Shown piece after piece: positions 28,601 to 43,800 of a stretch of DNA of 64,000 nucleotides. The position numbers and the translations under genes are program-made. Source of the DNA: Lineus longissimus (lineage: Eukaryota > Nemertea > Pilidiophora > Heteronemertea > Lineidae); the NCBI RefSeq assembly GCF_910592395.1, contig NC_088322.1, forward strand, positions 5,449,431 to 5,513,430, read 5' to 3'. Below the pieces are notes generated by a model. The model searched no databases, was not told the origin of the DNA, and saw nothing but the letters and a program-made list of their open reading frames with translations. Within the stretch, counting starts at the first letter, position 1. Each line of letters begins with the position of its first letter.

Positions 28601-31600
28601 TGGTTATACAGAGTCGAGATGACCAATTAGACAAAGTGAGACCGCAATTTCCAGATTCTGCGATGATAAGTTGTCATTCGACTAGCGATATTACACTACT
28701 GGCGATGAAAGTCGGTCGGCGATGGCGCTCGTCGCGACCGATCACACTCATTTTGGTTATGCAGAGTCGAGATGACCGATCGGACAAAATGAGACCGCAA
28801 TTTCGAGATTCTGCGATGATAAGTTGTCAGTCGATAACGATATCACACTACTGGCGATGGGCGATGGCGATGGCGTTCCTCGCGACCGATCACACTCATT
28901 TTGGTTATACAGAGCCGAGATGACCAATTGGAAAAAACTGAGACCACGATTTTGAGATTTTGCGATGATAAGTTGTCATTGGATAGCGATATTACATTAC
29001 TGGCGATGAAAGTCGGTCGGCGATGGCGCTCGTCGAGACCGATCACACTCATTTAGGTTCTGCAGAGTTGAGATGACCGATCGGACAAAATGAGACCGCA
29101 ATTTCGAGATTCTGCGATGATAAGTTGTCATTCGACTAGCGATATTACATTACTGGCGATGAAAGTCGGTCGGCGATGGCGTTCGTCGCGACCGATCACG
29201 TTCATTTTGGTTATACAGAGTCGAGATGCCCGATTGGAGAAACTGAGACCGCAATTTCAAGATTCTGCGGTGATAAGTTGTCGATAGCGATATTACACTA
29301 CTGGTGATGAAAGTCGGTCGGCGATGGCGCTCGTCGCGACCGATCACACTCATTTTGGTTATGCAGAGTCGAGATGACCGATCGGACAAAATGAGACCGC
29401 AATTTCGAGATTCTGCGATGATAAGTTGTCAGTCGATAGCGATATTACACTACTGGCGATGAAAGTCGGTCGGCGATGGTGCTCGTCACATCCAATCACG
29501 CTAATTTTGGTTATGCAGAGTCGAGATGCCCGATTGAACAAACTGAGACCGCAATTTCACGATTCTGCGATGATAAGTGGTCATTCCACTAACGATATCA
29601 GACTACTGGCGATGAAAGTCGGTCGGCAATGGCGCTCGTCGCGACCGATCACGCTCGTTTTGGTTATACAGAGTCGAAATGCCCGATTGAACAAACTGAG
29701 ACCAAAATTTCAAGATTCTGTGATGATAAGTTGTCATTCGACTAGCGATATTACACTACTGGCGATGAAAGTCGGTCGGCAATGGCGCTCGTCGCGACCA
29801 ATCACGCTCATTTTGTTTATAGCGTCGAGATGCCCGATTGAACAAACTGACACCACAATTTGGAGATTCTGCGATGATAAGTTGTCATTCAATAGCGATA
29901 TTACTCTACTGGCGATGAAAGTCGGTCGGCGATGGCGCTCGTCGCGACCGATCACACTCATTTTGGTTATGCAGAATCGAGATGACCGATCGGACAAAAT
30001 GAGACCGCAATTTCGAGATTCTGCGATGATAAGTTGTTATTCGATTGGCGATATTACACTACTGGCGATGAAGTCGGTCGGCGATGGCGCTCGTCGCGAC
30101 CGATCACACTCATTTTGGTTATACGGAGTCGAGATGACCGATTGGACAAATTGAGACCACAATTTCAAGATTCTGCGGTGATAAATTGTCATTCAATAGC
30201 GATATTACACTACTGGTGATGAAAGTCAGTCGGTGATGGCGCTCGTCGCGACTGATCACGCTTATTTTTGTTATACAGAGTCGAGGTGACCAATTAGACA
30301 AAGTGAGACCGCAATTTCCAGATTCTGTGATGATAAGTTGTCATTCAACTAGCGATACTACACTACTGGCGATGAAAGCCGGTTAGCGATGGCGCTCGTC
30401 GCTACCGATCACACTCATTTTGGTTATACAGAGTCGAGATGACCAATTAGACAAAGTGAGACCGCAATTTCCAGATTCTGCGATGATAAGTTGTCATTCA
30501 ACTAGCGATACTACACTACTGGCGATGAAAGTCGGTTAGCGATGGCGCTCGTCGCGACCGATCACGTTCATTTTGATTATACAGAGTCGAGATGCCCGAT
30601 TGGAGAAACTGAGACCGCAATTTCAAGATTCTGCGGTGATAAGTTGTCATTCGATAGCGATATTACACTACTGGCGATGAAAGTCGGTCAGCGATGGCGC
30701 TCGTCGCGACCGATCACGCTCATTTTGTTTATAGAGTCGAGATGCCCGATTGAACAAACTGACACCACAATTTGGAGATTCTGCGATGATAAGTTGTCAT
30801 TCAATAGCGATATTACTCTACTGGCGATGAAAGTCGGTCGGCGATGGCGCTCGTCGCAACCGATCACGCTAATTTTGGTTATGCTGAGTCAAGATGACCG
30901 ATTGGACAAATTGAGACCGCAATTTCAAGATTATGCGATGACAAGTTGCCAGTCGATAGCGATATTACACTACTGGCGATGAAAGTTGGTCAGCAATGGC
31001 GCTCGTCGCGACCGACCACACTCATTTTGGTTATGCAGAGTCGAGATGACTGATCGGAGAAAATGAGACTGCAATTTTGAGATTCTGCGATGATAAGTTT
31101 CAGTCGATTGCGATATTACACTACTGGCGATGAAAGTCGGTCGGCGATGGCGCTTCTCGCGACCGATCACACTCATTTTGGTTATGCAGAGTCGAGATGA
31201 CCGATCGGACAAAATGAGACCGCAATTTCAAGATTCTGCGATGATAAGTTGTCAGTCGATTGCGATATTACACTACTGGCGATGAAAGTCGGTCGGCGAT
31301 GGCGCTCAACGTGACCAATCATGCTCATTTTGCTTAAAGAGTCGAGATGCCCGATTGGAGAAACTGAGACCGCCATTTCGAGATTCGGCGATGATATGTG
31401 GTCATTCGACTAACGATATTACACTACTGGCGATGAAAGTCGGTCGGCGATGGCGCTCGTCGCGACCGATCACGCTCCTTTTGCTTATACAGAGTCGAGA
31501 TGCCCGATTGGACAAACTGAGACGGCAATTTCAAGATTCTGTGATGATAAGTTACATTCGATAGCGATATTACACTACTGGCGATTAAAATCGGCCGGCG

Positions 31601-34450
31601 ATGGTGCTCATCGCGACCGATCACGCTAATTTTGCTTAAAGAGTTGAGATGCCCGATTGGAGAAACTGAGACCGCCATTTCGATATTCTGCTGTGATATT
31701 TGTCATTCGATAGCGATATTACACTACTGGCGATGAAAGTCGGTCGGCGATGGCGCTCGTCGCGACCTATCACGCTAATTTTGGTTATGCAGAGTCGAGA
31801 TGACCGATGGTCAAACTGAGACTGCAATTTCAAGATTCTACGATGAAAAGTTGTCATTCGACTAGCGATATTACACTACTGGCGATGAAAGTCGGTCAGC
31901 GATGGCGCTCGTCGTGACCGATCACACTCATTTAGGTTATACAGAGCCGAGATGACCGATCGGACAAAATGAGACCGCAATTTGGAGATTCTGCGATGAT
32001 AAGTTGTCATTCTACTAGCGATATTACATTACTGGCGATGAAAGTCGGCGGCAATGGCTCTCGTCACGACCGATCACGCTAATTTTGCTTATAGAGTCGA
32101 GATGTTTGATTGAACGAGCTGAGACCACAATTTCGAGATTCTGCGATGATAAGTTGTCATTGGACTAGCGATATTACACTACTGGCGATGAAAGTCGGTC
32201 GGCGATGGCGCTCGTCGTGACCGATCACACTCATTTTGGTTATGCAGAGTCGAGATGACCGATTGGACAAAATGAGACAGCAATTTCGAGATTCTGCGAT
32301 GATAAGTTGTCAGTCGATTGCGATATTACACTACTGGCGATGAAAGTCGGTCGGTGATGGCGCTTCTCGCGACCGATCACATTCATTTTGGCTATGCAGA
32401 GTCGAGATGACCGATTGGACAAAATGAGACAGCAATTTCGAGATTCTGCGATGATAAGTTGTCAGTCGATTGCGATATTACACTACTGGCGATGAAAGTC
32501 AGTCGGCGATGGCGCTCGTCGCGACAAATCACGCTCATTTTGCTTAGAGAGTCGAGATGCCCGATTGGAGAAACTGAGACCGCCATTTCGAGATTCTGCG
32601 ATAATATGTGGTCATTCAACTAGCGATACTACACTACTGGCGATGTAAGTCGGTTAGCGATGGCGCTCGTCGCTACCGATCACACTCATTTTGGTTATAC
32701 AGAGTCGAGATGACCAATTAGACAAAGTGAGACCGCAATTTCGAGATTCTGCGATGAAAAGTTGTCATTCAACTAGCGATACTACACTACTGGCGATGAA
32801 AGTCGGTTAGCGATGGCGCTCGTCGCGACCGATCACACTCATTTTGGTTATACAGAGTCGAGATGACCAATTAGACAAAGTGAGACCGCAATTTCCAGAT
32901 TCTGCGATGATAAGTTGTCATTCTACTAGCGATACTACACCACTGGCGATGAAAGTCGGTTAGCGATGGCACTCGTCGCGACCGATCACACTCATTTTGG
33001 TTATACAGAGCGGATATGACCAATTGGAAAACTGAGATCACAATTTCGAGATTCTGCGATGATAAGTTGTCATTCGACAAAGGATAAAAGACTACTGGCG
33101 ATGAAAGTCGGTTAGTGATGGCGCTCGTCGCGACCGATCACACTCATTTTGGTTATACAGAGTCGAGATGACCAATTAGACAAAGTGAGACCGCAATTTC
33201 CAGATTCTGCGATGATAAGTTGTCATTCTACTAGCGATACTACACTACTGGCGATGAAAGTCGGTTAGCGATGGCGCTCGTCGCGACCGATCACGTCCAT
33301 TTTGGTTATACAGAGTCGAGATGCCCGATTGGAGAAACTGAGACCGCAATTTCAAGATTCTGCGGTGATAAGTTGTCATTCGATAGCGATATTACACTAC
33401 TGGCGATGAAAGTCGGTTAGCGATGGCGCTCGTCGCGACCGATCACGTCCATTTTGGTTATACAGAGTCGAGATGCCCGATTGGAGAAACTGAGACCGCA
33501 ATTTCAAGATTCTGCGGTGATAAGTTGTCATTCGATAGCGATACTACACTACTGGCGATGAAAGTCGGTTAGCGATGGCGCTCGTCGTGACCGATCACAC
33601 TCATTTTGGTTATACAGAGCGGAGATGACCAATTGGAAAACTGAGACCACAATTTCGAGATCATGCGATGATAAGTTGTCATTCGACTAACGATAAAAGA
33701 CTACTGGCGATGATGGTCGGTCAGCGATGGCGCTCGTCGCGACTGATCACGCTCATTTTGTTTATAAAGTCGAGATGCCGATTGAACAAACTGACACCAC
33801 AATTTAGAGATTCTGCGATGATAAGTTGTCATTCAATAGCGATATTACTCTACTGGCGATGAAAGTCGGTCGGCGATGGCGCTCGTCGCGACCGATCACA
33901 CTCATTTTGGTTATGCAGAATCGATATGACCGATCGGACAAAATGAGACCGCAATTTCGAGATTCTGCGATGATAAGTTGTCATTCGACTAGCGATATTA
34001 CACTACTGGCGATGAAAGTCGGTCGGCGATGGCGCTCGTCGCGACCGATCACACACAATTTGGTTATACGGAGTCCAGATGACCGATTGGACAAACTGAG
34101 ACCGCAATTTCAAAATTCTGCGGTGATAAGTTGTCATTCGATAGCGATATTACACTACTGGCGATGAAAGTCAGTCGGCGATGGCGCTCGTCGCAACTGA
34201 TCACGCTTATTTTCGTTATACAGAGTCGAGATGACCAATTAGACAAAGTGAGACCGCAATTTCGAGATTCTGCGCTGATATATAAGTTGTCATTCGAAAA
34301 ACGATAAAAGACTACTGGCGATGATGGTCGGTCGGCGACGGCGCACGTCGCGACCGATCATGTTCATTTTGGTTATACAGAGTCGAGATGCCGATTGGAG
34401 AAACTGAGGCCGCAATTTCAAGATTCTGCGGTGATAAGTTGTCATTCGAT

Positions 34451-34486
34451 ACTGACTTTTATCGCCAGTAGGCGATGAAAGTCGGT
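34451..34486. repeat. Small inverted patch forming a palindrome
   Basis: Within one monomer, where AGCGATATTACACTACT is expected after ATTCGAT, the sequence instead reads ACTGACTTTTATCGCC then AGTA, followed by GGCGATGAAAGTCGGT. The first 16 bases are the reverse complement of the following 16 with two mismatches, so the two arms can fold on a 4-base loop. A local strand switch during copying explains this best. The inverted piece matches monomers reading GGCGATAAAAGTCAGT slightly better than its own neighbour. Confidence 0.85.
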
Positions 34487-37174
34487 CGGCGATGGCGCTC
34501 GTCGCGACCGATCACACTCATTTTGGTTATATGGAGTCGAGATGACCAATTGGACAAAGTGACACCGCAATTTCCAGATTCTGTGATGATAAGTTGTCAT
34601 TCGATAAACGATAAAAGACTACTGGCGATGAAAGTCGGTTAGCGATGGCGCTCGTCGCGACCAATCACACTCATTTTGGTTATACAGAGCGGAGATGACC
34701 AATTGGAAAACTGAGACCACAATTTCGAGATTCTGCGATGATAAGTTGTCATTGGACAAACGATAAAAGACTACTGGCGATGATGGTCGGTCGGCGACGG
34801 CGCACGTCGCGACCGATCACGTTCATTTTGGTTATACGGAGTCGAGATGCCCGATTCGAGAAACTGAGACCGCAATTTCAAGATTCTACGGTGATAAGTT
34901 GTCGATAGCGATATTACAATACTGGCGATGACAGTCGGTCGGCGATTGCGCTCGTCGCGACCGATCACACTCATTTTGGTTATGCAGAGTCGAGATGACC
35001 GATCGCACAAAATGAGACCGCAATTTCGAGATTCTGCGATGATAAGTTGTCAGTCGATAGCGATATTACACTACTGGCGATGAAAGTCGGTCGGCGATGG
35101 TGCTCGTCACATCCAATCACGCTAATTTTGGTTATGCAGAGTCGAGATGCCCGATTGAACAAACTGAGACCGCAATTTCACGATTCTGCGATGATAAGTG
35201 GTCATTCCACTAACGATATCAGACTACTGGTGATGAAAGTCGGTCGGCGATGGCGCTCGTCGCGACCGATCACGCTCGTTTTGGTTATACAGAGTCGAGA
35301 TGCCCGATTGAACAAACTGAGACCAAAATTTCAAGATTCTGCGATGATAAGTTGTCATTCGACTAGCGATATTACACTACTGGCGATGAAAGTCGGTCGG
35401 CAATGGCGCTCGTCGCGACCGATCACGCTCATTTTGTTTATAGAGTCGAGATGCCCGATTGAACAAACTGACACCACAATTTGGAGATTGTGCGATGATA
35501 AGTTGTCATTCAATAGCGATATTACTCTACTGGCGATGAAAGTCGGTCGGCGATGGCGCTCGTCGCGACTGATCACACTCATTTTGGTTATGCAGAATCG
35601 AGATGACCGATCGGACAATATGAGACCGCAATTTCGAGATTCTGCGATGATAAGTTGTCATTCGACTAGCGATATTACACTACTGGCGATGAAAGTCGGT
35701 CGGCGATGGCGCTCGTCGCGACCGATCACGCTCATTTTGCTTATACAGAGTCGAGATACCTGATTGGACAAACTGAGACGGCAATTTCAAGATTCTGCGA
35801 TGATAAATTGTCATTCGATAGCGATATTACACTACTGGCGATTAAAATCGGCCGGCGATGGTGCTCATCGCGACCGATCACGCTAATTTTGCTTAAAGAG
35901 TTGAGATGCCCGATTGGAGAAACTGAGACCGCCATTTCGATATTCTGCTGTGATATTTGTCATTCGATAGCGATATTACACTACTGGCGATGAAAGTCGG
36001 TCGGCGATGGCGCTCGTCGCGACCTATCACGCTAATTTTGGTTATGCAGAGTCGAGATGACCGATGGTCAAACTGAGACTGCAATTTCAAGATTCTACGA
36101 TGAAAAGTTGTCATTCGACTAGCGATATAACACTACTGGCGATGAAAGTCGGTCGGCGATGGCGCTCGTCGTGACCGATCACACTCATTTAGGTTATACA
36201 GAGCCGAGATGACCGATCGGACAAAATGAGACCGCAATTTCGAGATTCTGCGATGATAAGTTGTCATTGGACTAGCGATATTACACTACTGGCGATGAAA
36301 GTCGGTCGACGATGGCGCTCGTCGTGACCGATCACACTCATTTTGGTTATGCAGAGTTGAGATGACTGATCGGTCAAAATAAGACCGCAATTTCGAGATT
36401 CTGCGATGATAAGTTGTCAGTCGATTGCGATATTACACTACTGGCGATGAAAGTCGGTCGGCGATGGCGCTTCTCGCGACCGATCACACTCATTTTGGCT
36501 ATGCAGAGTCGAGATGACCGATTGGACAAAATGAGACAGCAATTTCGAGATTCTGCGATGATAAGTTGTCAGTCGATTGCGATATTACACTACTGACGAT
36601 GAAAGTCGGTTAGCGATGGCGCTCGTTGCGACCGATCACACTCATTTTGGTTATACAGAGCGGAGATGACCAATTGGAAAACTGAGATCACAATTTCGAG
36701 ATTCTGCGATGATAAGTTGTCATTCGACAAAGGATAAAAGACTACTGACGATGAAAGTCGGTTAGCGATGGCGCTCGTCGCGACCGATCACACTCATTTT
36801 GGTTATACAGAGTCGAGATGACCAATTAGACAAAGTGAGACCGCAATTTCCAGATTCTGCGATGATAAGTTTTCATTCTACTAGCGATACTACACTACTG
36901 GCGATGAAAGTCGGTCAGCGATGGCGCTCGTCGCGACCGATCACGCTCATTTTGTTTATAGAGTCGAGATGCCCGATTGAACAAACTGACACCACAATTT
37001 GGAGATTCTGCGATGATAAGTTGTCATTCAATAGCGATATTACTCTACTGGCGATGAAAGTCGGTCGGCGATCGCGTTCGTCGCGACCGATCACACTCAT
37101 TTTGGTTTTGCAGAGTCGAGATGACCGATCGGACAAACTGAGACCGCAATTTCAAGATTCTGCGGTGATAAGTT

Positions 37175-40100
37175 GTCATTCGATAGCGATATTACACTAC
37201 TGGCGATGAAAGTCAGTCGGCGATGGCGCTCGTCGCGACTGATCACGCTTATTTTCGTTATACAGAGTCGAGATGACCAATTAGACAAAGTGAGACCGCA
37301 ATTTCCAGATTCTGCGATGATAAGTTGTCATTCAACTAGCGATGCTACACTACTGGCGATGAAAGTCGGTTAGCGATGGCGCTCGTCGCGACCGATCACA
37401 CTCATTTTGGTTATACAGAGCATTGATGACCAATTGGAAAACTGAGACCACAATTTCGAGATCATGCGATGATAAGTTGTCATTCGACTAACGATAAAAG
37501 ACTACTGGCGATGATGGTCGGTCGGCGACGGCGCAGGTCGCGACCGATCACGTTCATTTTGGTTATACAGAGTCGAGATGCCCGATTGGAGAAACTGAGA
37601 CCCCAATTTCAAGATTCTGCGGTGATAAGTTGTCATTCGATAGCGATATTACACTACTGGCGATGAAAGTCGGTCGGCGATGGCGCTCGTCGCGACCGAT
37701 CACACTCATTTTGGTTATGCAGAGTCGAGATGACCGATCGGACAAAATGAGAATGCAATTTCGAGATTCTGCGATAATAAGTTGTCAGTCGATAGCGATA
37801 TTACACTACGGGCGATGAAAGTCGGTCGGCGATGGCGCTCGTTGCGACCGATCATGCTCATTTTGTATATAGAGTCGAGATGCCCGATTAAACAAACTGA
37901 GACCACAATTTCGAGATTCTGCAAAGATAAGTTATCATTCAATAGCGATATTACTCTACTGGCGATGAAAGTCGGTCGGCGATGGCGCTTGTCACGTCCA
38001 ATCACGCTAATTTTGGTTATGCAGAGTTGAGATGCCCGATTGAACAAACTTAGACCGCAATTTGAAGATTCTGCAATGATAAGTTGTCATTTGATAGCGA
38101 TATTACACTACTGGCGATGAAAGTCGGTCGGCGATGGCGCTCGTCGCGACCGATCACGTTCGTTTTGGTTATACAGAGTCGAGATGCCCGATTGAACAAA
38201 CTGAGACCAAAATTTCAAGATTGTGTGATGATAAGTTGTCATTCGACTAGCGATATTACACTACTGGCGATGAAAATCGGCCGGCGATGGTGCTCATCGC
38301 GACCGATCACGCTCATTTTGCTTAAAGAGTTGAGATGCCCAATTGGAGAAACTGAGACCGCCATTTCGATATTCTGCTGTGATAAGTTGTCATTCGATAG
38401 CGATATTACACTACTGGCGATGAAAGTCGGTCGGCGATGGCGCTCGTCGCGACCTATCACGCTAATTTTGGTTATGCAGAGTCGAGATGACCGATGGTCA
38501 AAATGAGACTGCAATTTCAAGATTCTGCAATGAAAAGTTGTCATTCGACTAGCGATATTACACTACTGGCGATGAAAGTCGGTCGGCGTTGGCGCTCGTC
38601 GCAACCAGTTATGCTCATTTTGCTTAAAGAGTCGAGATGCCCGATTGGAGAAACTGAGAGCGCCATTTCGTGATTCTGCGATGATATGTGGTCATTCGAC
38701 TAACGATATATAACTACTGGCGATGATGGTCGGTCAGCGATGGCGCTCGTCGCGACCGATCACGCTCATTTTTGTTATACAGAGCCGTGATGCCTGATTG
38801 GACAAACTGAGACGGCAATTTCAAGATTCTGTGATGATAAGTTACATTCGATAGCGATATTACACTACTGGCGATGAAAATCGGCCGGCGATGGTGCTCA
38901 TCACGACCGATCACGCTCATTTTGCTTAAAGAGTTGAGATGCCCGATTGGAGAAACTGAGACCGCCATTTCGATATTCTGCTCTGATAAGTTGTCATTCG
39001 ATAGCGATATTACACTACTGGCGATGAAAGTCAGTCGGCGATGGCGCTCGTCGCGACTGATCACGCTTATTTTCGTTATACAGAGTCGAGATGACCAATT
39101 AGACAAAGTGAGACCACAATTTCCAGATTCTGTGATGATAAGTTGTCATTCAACTAGCGATGCTACACTACTGGCGATGAAAGTCGGTTAGCGATGGCGC
39201 TCGTCGCGACCGATCACACTCATTTTGGTTATACAGAGCATTGATGACCAATTGGAAAACTGAGACCACAATTTCGAGATCATGCGATGATAAGTTGTCA
39301 TTCGACTAACGATAAAAGACTACTGGCGATGATGGTCGGTCGGCGACGGCGCAGGTCGCGACCGATCACGTTCATTTTGGTTATACAGAGTCGAGATGCC
39401 CGATTGGAGAAACTGAGACCCCAATTTCAAGATTCTGCGGTGATAAGTTGTCATTCGATAGCGATATTACACTACTGGCGATGAAAGTCGGTCGGCGATG
39501 GCGCTCGTCGCGACCGATCACACTCATTTTGGTTATGCAGAGTCGAGATGACCGATCGGACAAAATGAGAATGCAATTTCGAGATTCTGCGATAATAAGT
39601 TGTCAGTCGATAGCGATATTACACTACGGGCGATGAAAGTCGGTCGGCGATGGCGCTCGTTGCGACCGATCATGCTCATTTTGTATATAGAGTCGAGATG
39701 CCCGATTAAACAAACTGAGACCACAATTTCGAGATTCTGCAAAGATAAGTTATCATTCAATAGCGATATTACTCTACTGGCGATGAAAGTCGGTCGGCGA
39801 TGGCGCTTGTCACGTCCAATCACGCTAATTTTGGTTATGCAGAGTTGAGATGCCCGATTGAACAAACTTAGACCGCAATTTGAAGATTCTGCAATGATAA
39901 GTTGTCATTTGATAGCGATATTACACTACTGGCGATGAAAGTCGGTCGGCGATGGCGCTCGTCGCGACCGATCACGTTCGTTTTGGTTATACAGAGTCGA
40001 GATGCCCGATTGAACAAACTGAGACCAAAATTTCAAGATTGTGTGATGATAAGTTGTCATTCGACTAGCGATATTACACTACTGGCGATGAAAATCGGCC

Positions 40101-40844
40101 GGCGATGGTGCTCATCGCGACCGATCACGCTCATTTTGCTTAAAGAGTTGAGATGCCCAATTGGAGAAACTGAGACCGCCATTTCGATATTCTGCTGTGA
40201 TAAGTTGTCATTCGATAGCGATATTACACTACTGGCGATGAAAGTCGGTCGGCGATGGCGCTCGTCGCGACCTATCACGCTAATTTTGGTTATGCAGAGT
40301 CGAGATGACCGATGGTCAAAATGAGACTGCAATTTCAAGATTCTGCAATGAAAAGTTGTCATTCGACTAGCGATATTACACTACTGGCGATGAAAGTCGG
40401 TCGGCGTTGGCGCTCGTCGCAACCAGTTATGCTCATTTTGCTTAAAGAGTCGAGATGCCCGATTGGAGAAACTGAGAGCGCCATTTCGTGATTCTGCGAT
40501 GATATGTGGTCATTCGACTAACGATATATAACTACTGGCGATGATGGTCGGTCAGCGATGGCGCTCGTCGCGACCGATCACGCTCATTTTTGTTATACAG
40601 AGCCGTGATGCCTGATTGGACAAACTGAGACGGCAATTTCAAGATTCTGTGATGATAAGTTACATTCGATAGCGATATTACACTACTGGCGATGAAAATC
40701 GGCCGGCGATGGTGCTCATCACGACCGATCACGCTCATTTTGCTTAAAGAGTTGAGATGCCCGATTGGAGAAACTGAGACCGCCATTTCGATATTCTGCT
40801 CTGATAAGTTGTCATTCGATAGCGATATTACACTACTGGCGATG
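37175..40844 (+). repeat. 12-mer tandem duplication (1818 bp unit)
   Basis: The unit 37175-38992 is repeated directly at 38993-40844 with a constant offset of 1818 bp (12 monomers). Rare variants recur at this offset: GAGCATTGATGACC at about 37418 and 39236, AGATTGTGTGATG at about 38217 and 40035, and GAGCCGTGATGCCTG at about 38781 and 40599. I see only a few substitutions between the copies, concentrated at the left edge. The match ends where AAAGTCAGTCGG meets AAAGTCGGTCGG. A related but more diverged stretch occurs at about 45900-46800. Confidence 0.88.
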
Positions 40845-43800
40845 AAAGTCGGTCGGCGATGGCGCTCCTTGCGACCGATCACGATCATTTAGGTTATGCA
40901 GAGTTGAGATGACCGATCGGACAAAATGAGACCGCAATTTCGAGATTCTGCGATGATAAGTTGTCATTCGACTAGCGATATTACATTACTGGCGATGAAA
41001 GTCGGCGGCAATGGCTCTCGTCACGACCGATCACGCTAATTTTGTTTATAGAGTCGAGATGCCCGATTGAACGCGCTGAGACCACAATTTCGAGATTCTG
41101 CGATAATAAGTTGTCATTGGACTAGCGATATTACACTACTGGCGATGAAAGTCGGTCGGCGATGGCGCTCGTCGCGACCGATCATGCTCATTTTGTTTAC
41201 AGAGTCGAGATGCCCGATTAAACAAACTGAGACCACAATTTCGAGATTCTGCAATGATAAGTTGTCATTCAATAGCGATATTACACTACTGGCGATGAAA
41301 GTCGGTCGGCGATGGCGCTCGTCACGTCCAATCACGCTAATTTTGGTTATGCAGAGTCGAGATGCCCGATTGAACAAACTGAGACCGCAATTTCAAGATT
41401 CTGCGATGATAAGTGGTCATTCGACTAACGATATAAGACTACTGGCAATGAAAGTCGGTCGGCGATGGCGCTCGTCGCGACCGATCACGTTCGTTTTGGT
41501 GATACAGAGTAGAGATGCCCGATTGAACAAACTGAGACCAAAATTTCAAGATTCTGTGATGATAAGTTACATTCTATAGCGATATTAGACTACTGGCGAT
41601 GAAAATCGGCCGGCGATGGTGCTCATCGCGACCGATCACGCTCATTTTGCTTAAAGAGTTGAGATGCCCGATTGGAGAAACTGAGACCGCCATTTCGATA
41701 TTCTGCTGTGATAAGTTGTCATTCGAAAGCGATATTACACTACTGGCGATGAAAGTCGGTCGGCGATGGCGCTCGTCGCGACCTATCACGCTAATTTTGG
41801 TTATGCAGAGTCGAGATGACCGATGGTGAAACTGAGACTGCAATTTCAAGATTCTGCGATGAAAAGTTGTCATTCGACTAGCGATATTACACTACTGGCG
41901 ATAAAAGTCGGTCGGCGATGGCGCTCGTAGCGACCAATCACGCTCATTTTGCTTAAAGAGTCGAGATGCCCGATTGGAGAAACTGAGACCGCCATTTCGT
42001 GTTTCTGCGATGACATGTGGTCATTCGACTAACGATATAAGACTACTGGCGATGATGGTCGGTCAGCGATAGCGCTCGTCGCGACCGATCACGCTCATTT
42101 TGGTTATACAGAGCCGAGATGCCCGATTGGACAAACTGAGACAGCAATTTCAAGATTCTGTGATGATAAGTTACATTCGATAGCGATATTACACTACTGG
42201 CGATGAAAATCGGCCGGCGATGGTGCTCATCGCGAAGGATCACGCTCATTTTGCTTAAAGAGTTGAGATGCCCGATTGGAGAAACTGAGACCGCCATTTC
42301 GATATTCTGCTCTGATAAGTTGTCATTCGATAGCGATATTACACTACTGGCGATGAAAGTCGGTCGGCGATGGCGCTCGTCGCGACCGATCACGCTTATT
42401 TAGGTTATGCAGAGTTGAGATGACCGATCGGACAAAATGAGACCGCAATTTCGAGATTCTGCGATGATAAGTTGTCATTCGACTAGCAATATTACACTAC
42501 TGGCGATGAAAGTCGGCGGCAATGGCTCTCGTCACGACCGATCACGCTAATTTTGCTTATAGAGTCGAGATGCCCGATTGAACGAGCTGAGACCACAATT
42601 TTGAGATTCTGCGATGATAAGTTGTCATTGGACTAGCGATATTACACTACTGGCGATGAAAGTCGGTCGGCGATGGCGCTCGTCGTAACCGATCACAGTG
42701 ATTTTGGTTATGCAGAGTCGAGATGACCGATCGGACAAAATGAGACCGCAATTTTGAGATTCTGCGATGATAAGTTGTCAGTTGATAGCGATATTACACT
42801 ACTGGCGATGAAAGTCGGTCGGCGATGGCGCACGTTGCAACCGATCATGCTCATTTTGTTTATAGAGTCGAGATGCCCGATTAAACAAACTGAGACCACA
42901 ATTTCGAGATTCTGCAATGATAAGTTGTCATTCGACTAACGATAAAAGATTACTGGCGATGATGGTCGGTCGGCGACGGCGCATGTCGCGACTGATCATG
43001 TTCATTTTGGTTATACAGAGTCAAGATGCCCGATTGGAGAAACTGAGACCGCAATTTCAAGATTCTGCGGTGATAAGTTGTCATTCGATAGCGATATTAC
43101 ACTACTGGCGATGAAAGTCGGTCAGCGATGGCGCTCGTCGCGACCGATCATGCTCATTTTGTTTATAGAGTCGAGATGCCCGATTGAACAAACTGACACC
43201 AAAATTTTGAGATTCTGCGATGATAAGTTGTCATTCAATAGCGATATTAATCTACTGGCGATGAAAGTCGGTCGGCGATGGCGTTCGTCGCAACCGATCA
43301 CGCTCATTTTGGTTATACTGAGTCAAGATGACCGATTGGACAAACTGAGACCGCAATTTCAAGATTATGCGATGACAAGTTGTCAGTCGATAGGGATATT
43401 ACACTACTGGCGATGAAAGTCAGTCGGCGATGGCGCTTGTTGCGACCGATCACGCTAATTTTGCTTATAGAGTCGAGATGCCCGATTGAACGAGCTGAGA
43501 CCACAATTTCGAGATTCTGCGATGATAAGTTGTCATTGGACTAGCGATATTACACTACTGGCGATGAAAGTCGGTCGGCGATGGCGCTCGTTGCGACCGA
43601 TCACACTCATTTTGGTTATGCAGAGTCGAGATGACCGATCGGACAAAATGAGATTGCAATTTCGAGATTCTGCGATGATAAGTTGTCAGTCGATTGCGAT
43701 ATTACACTACTGGCGATGAAAGTCGGTCGGCGATGGCGCTCGTCGTGACCAATCACGCTCATTTTGCTTAAAGAGACGAGATGCCTGATTGGAGAAACTG

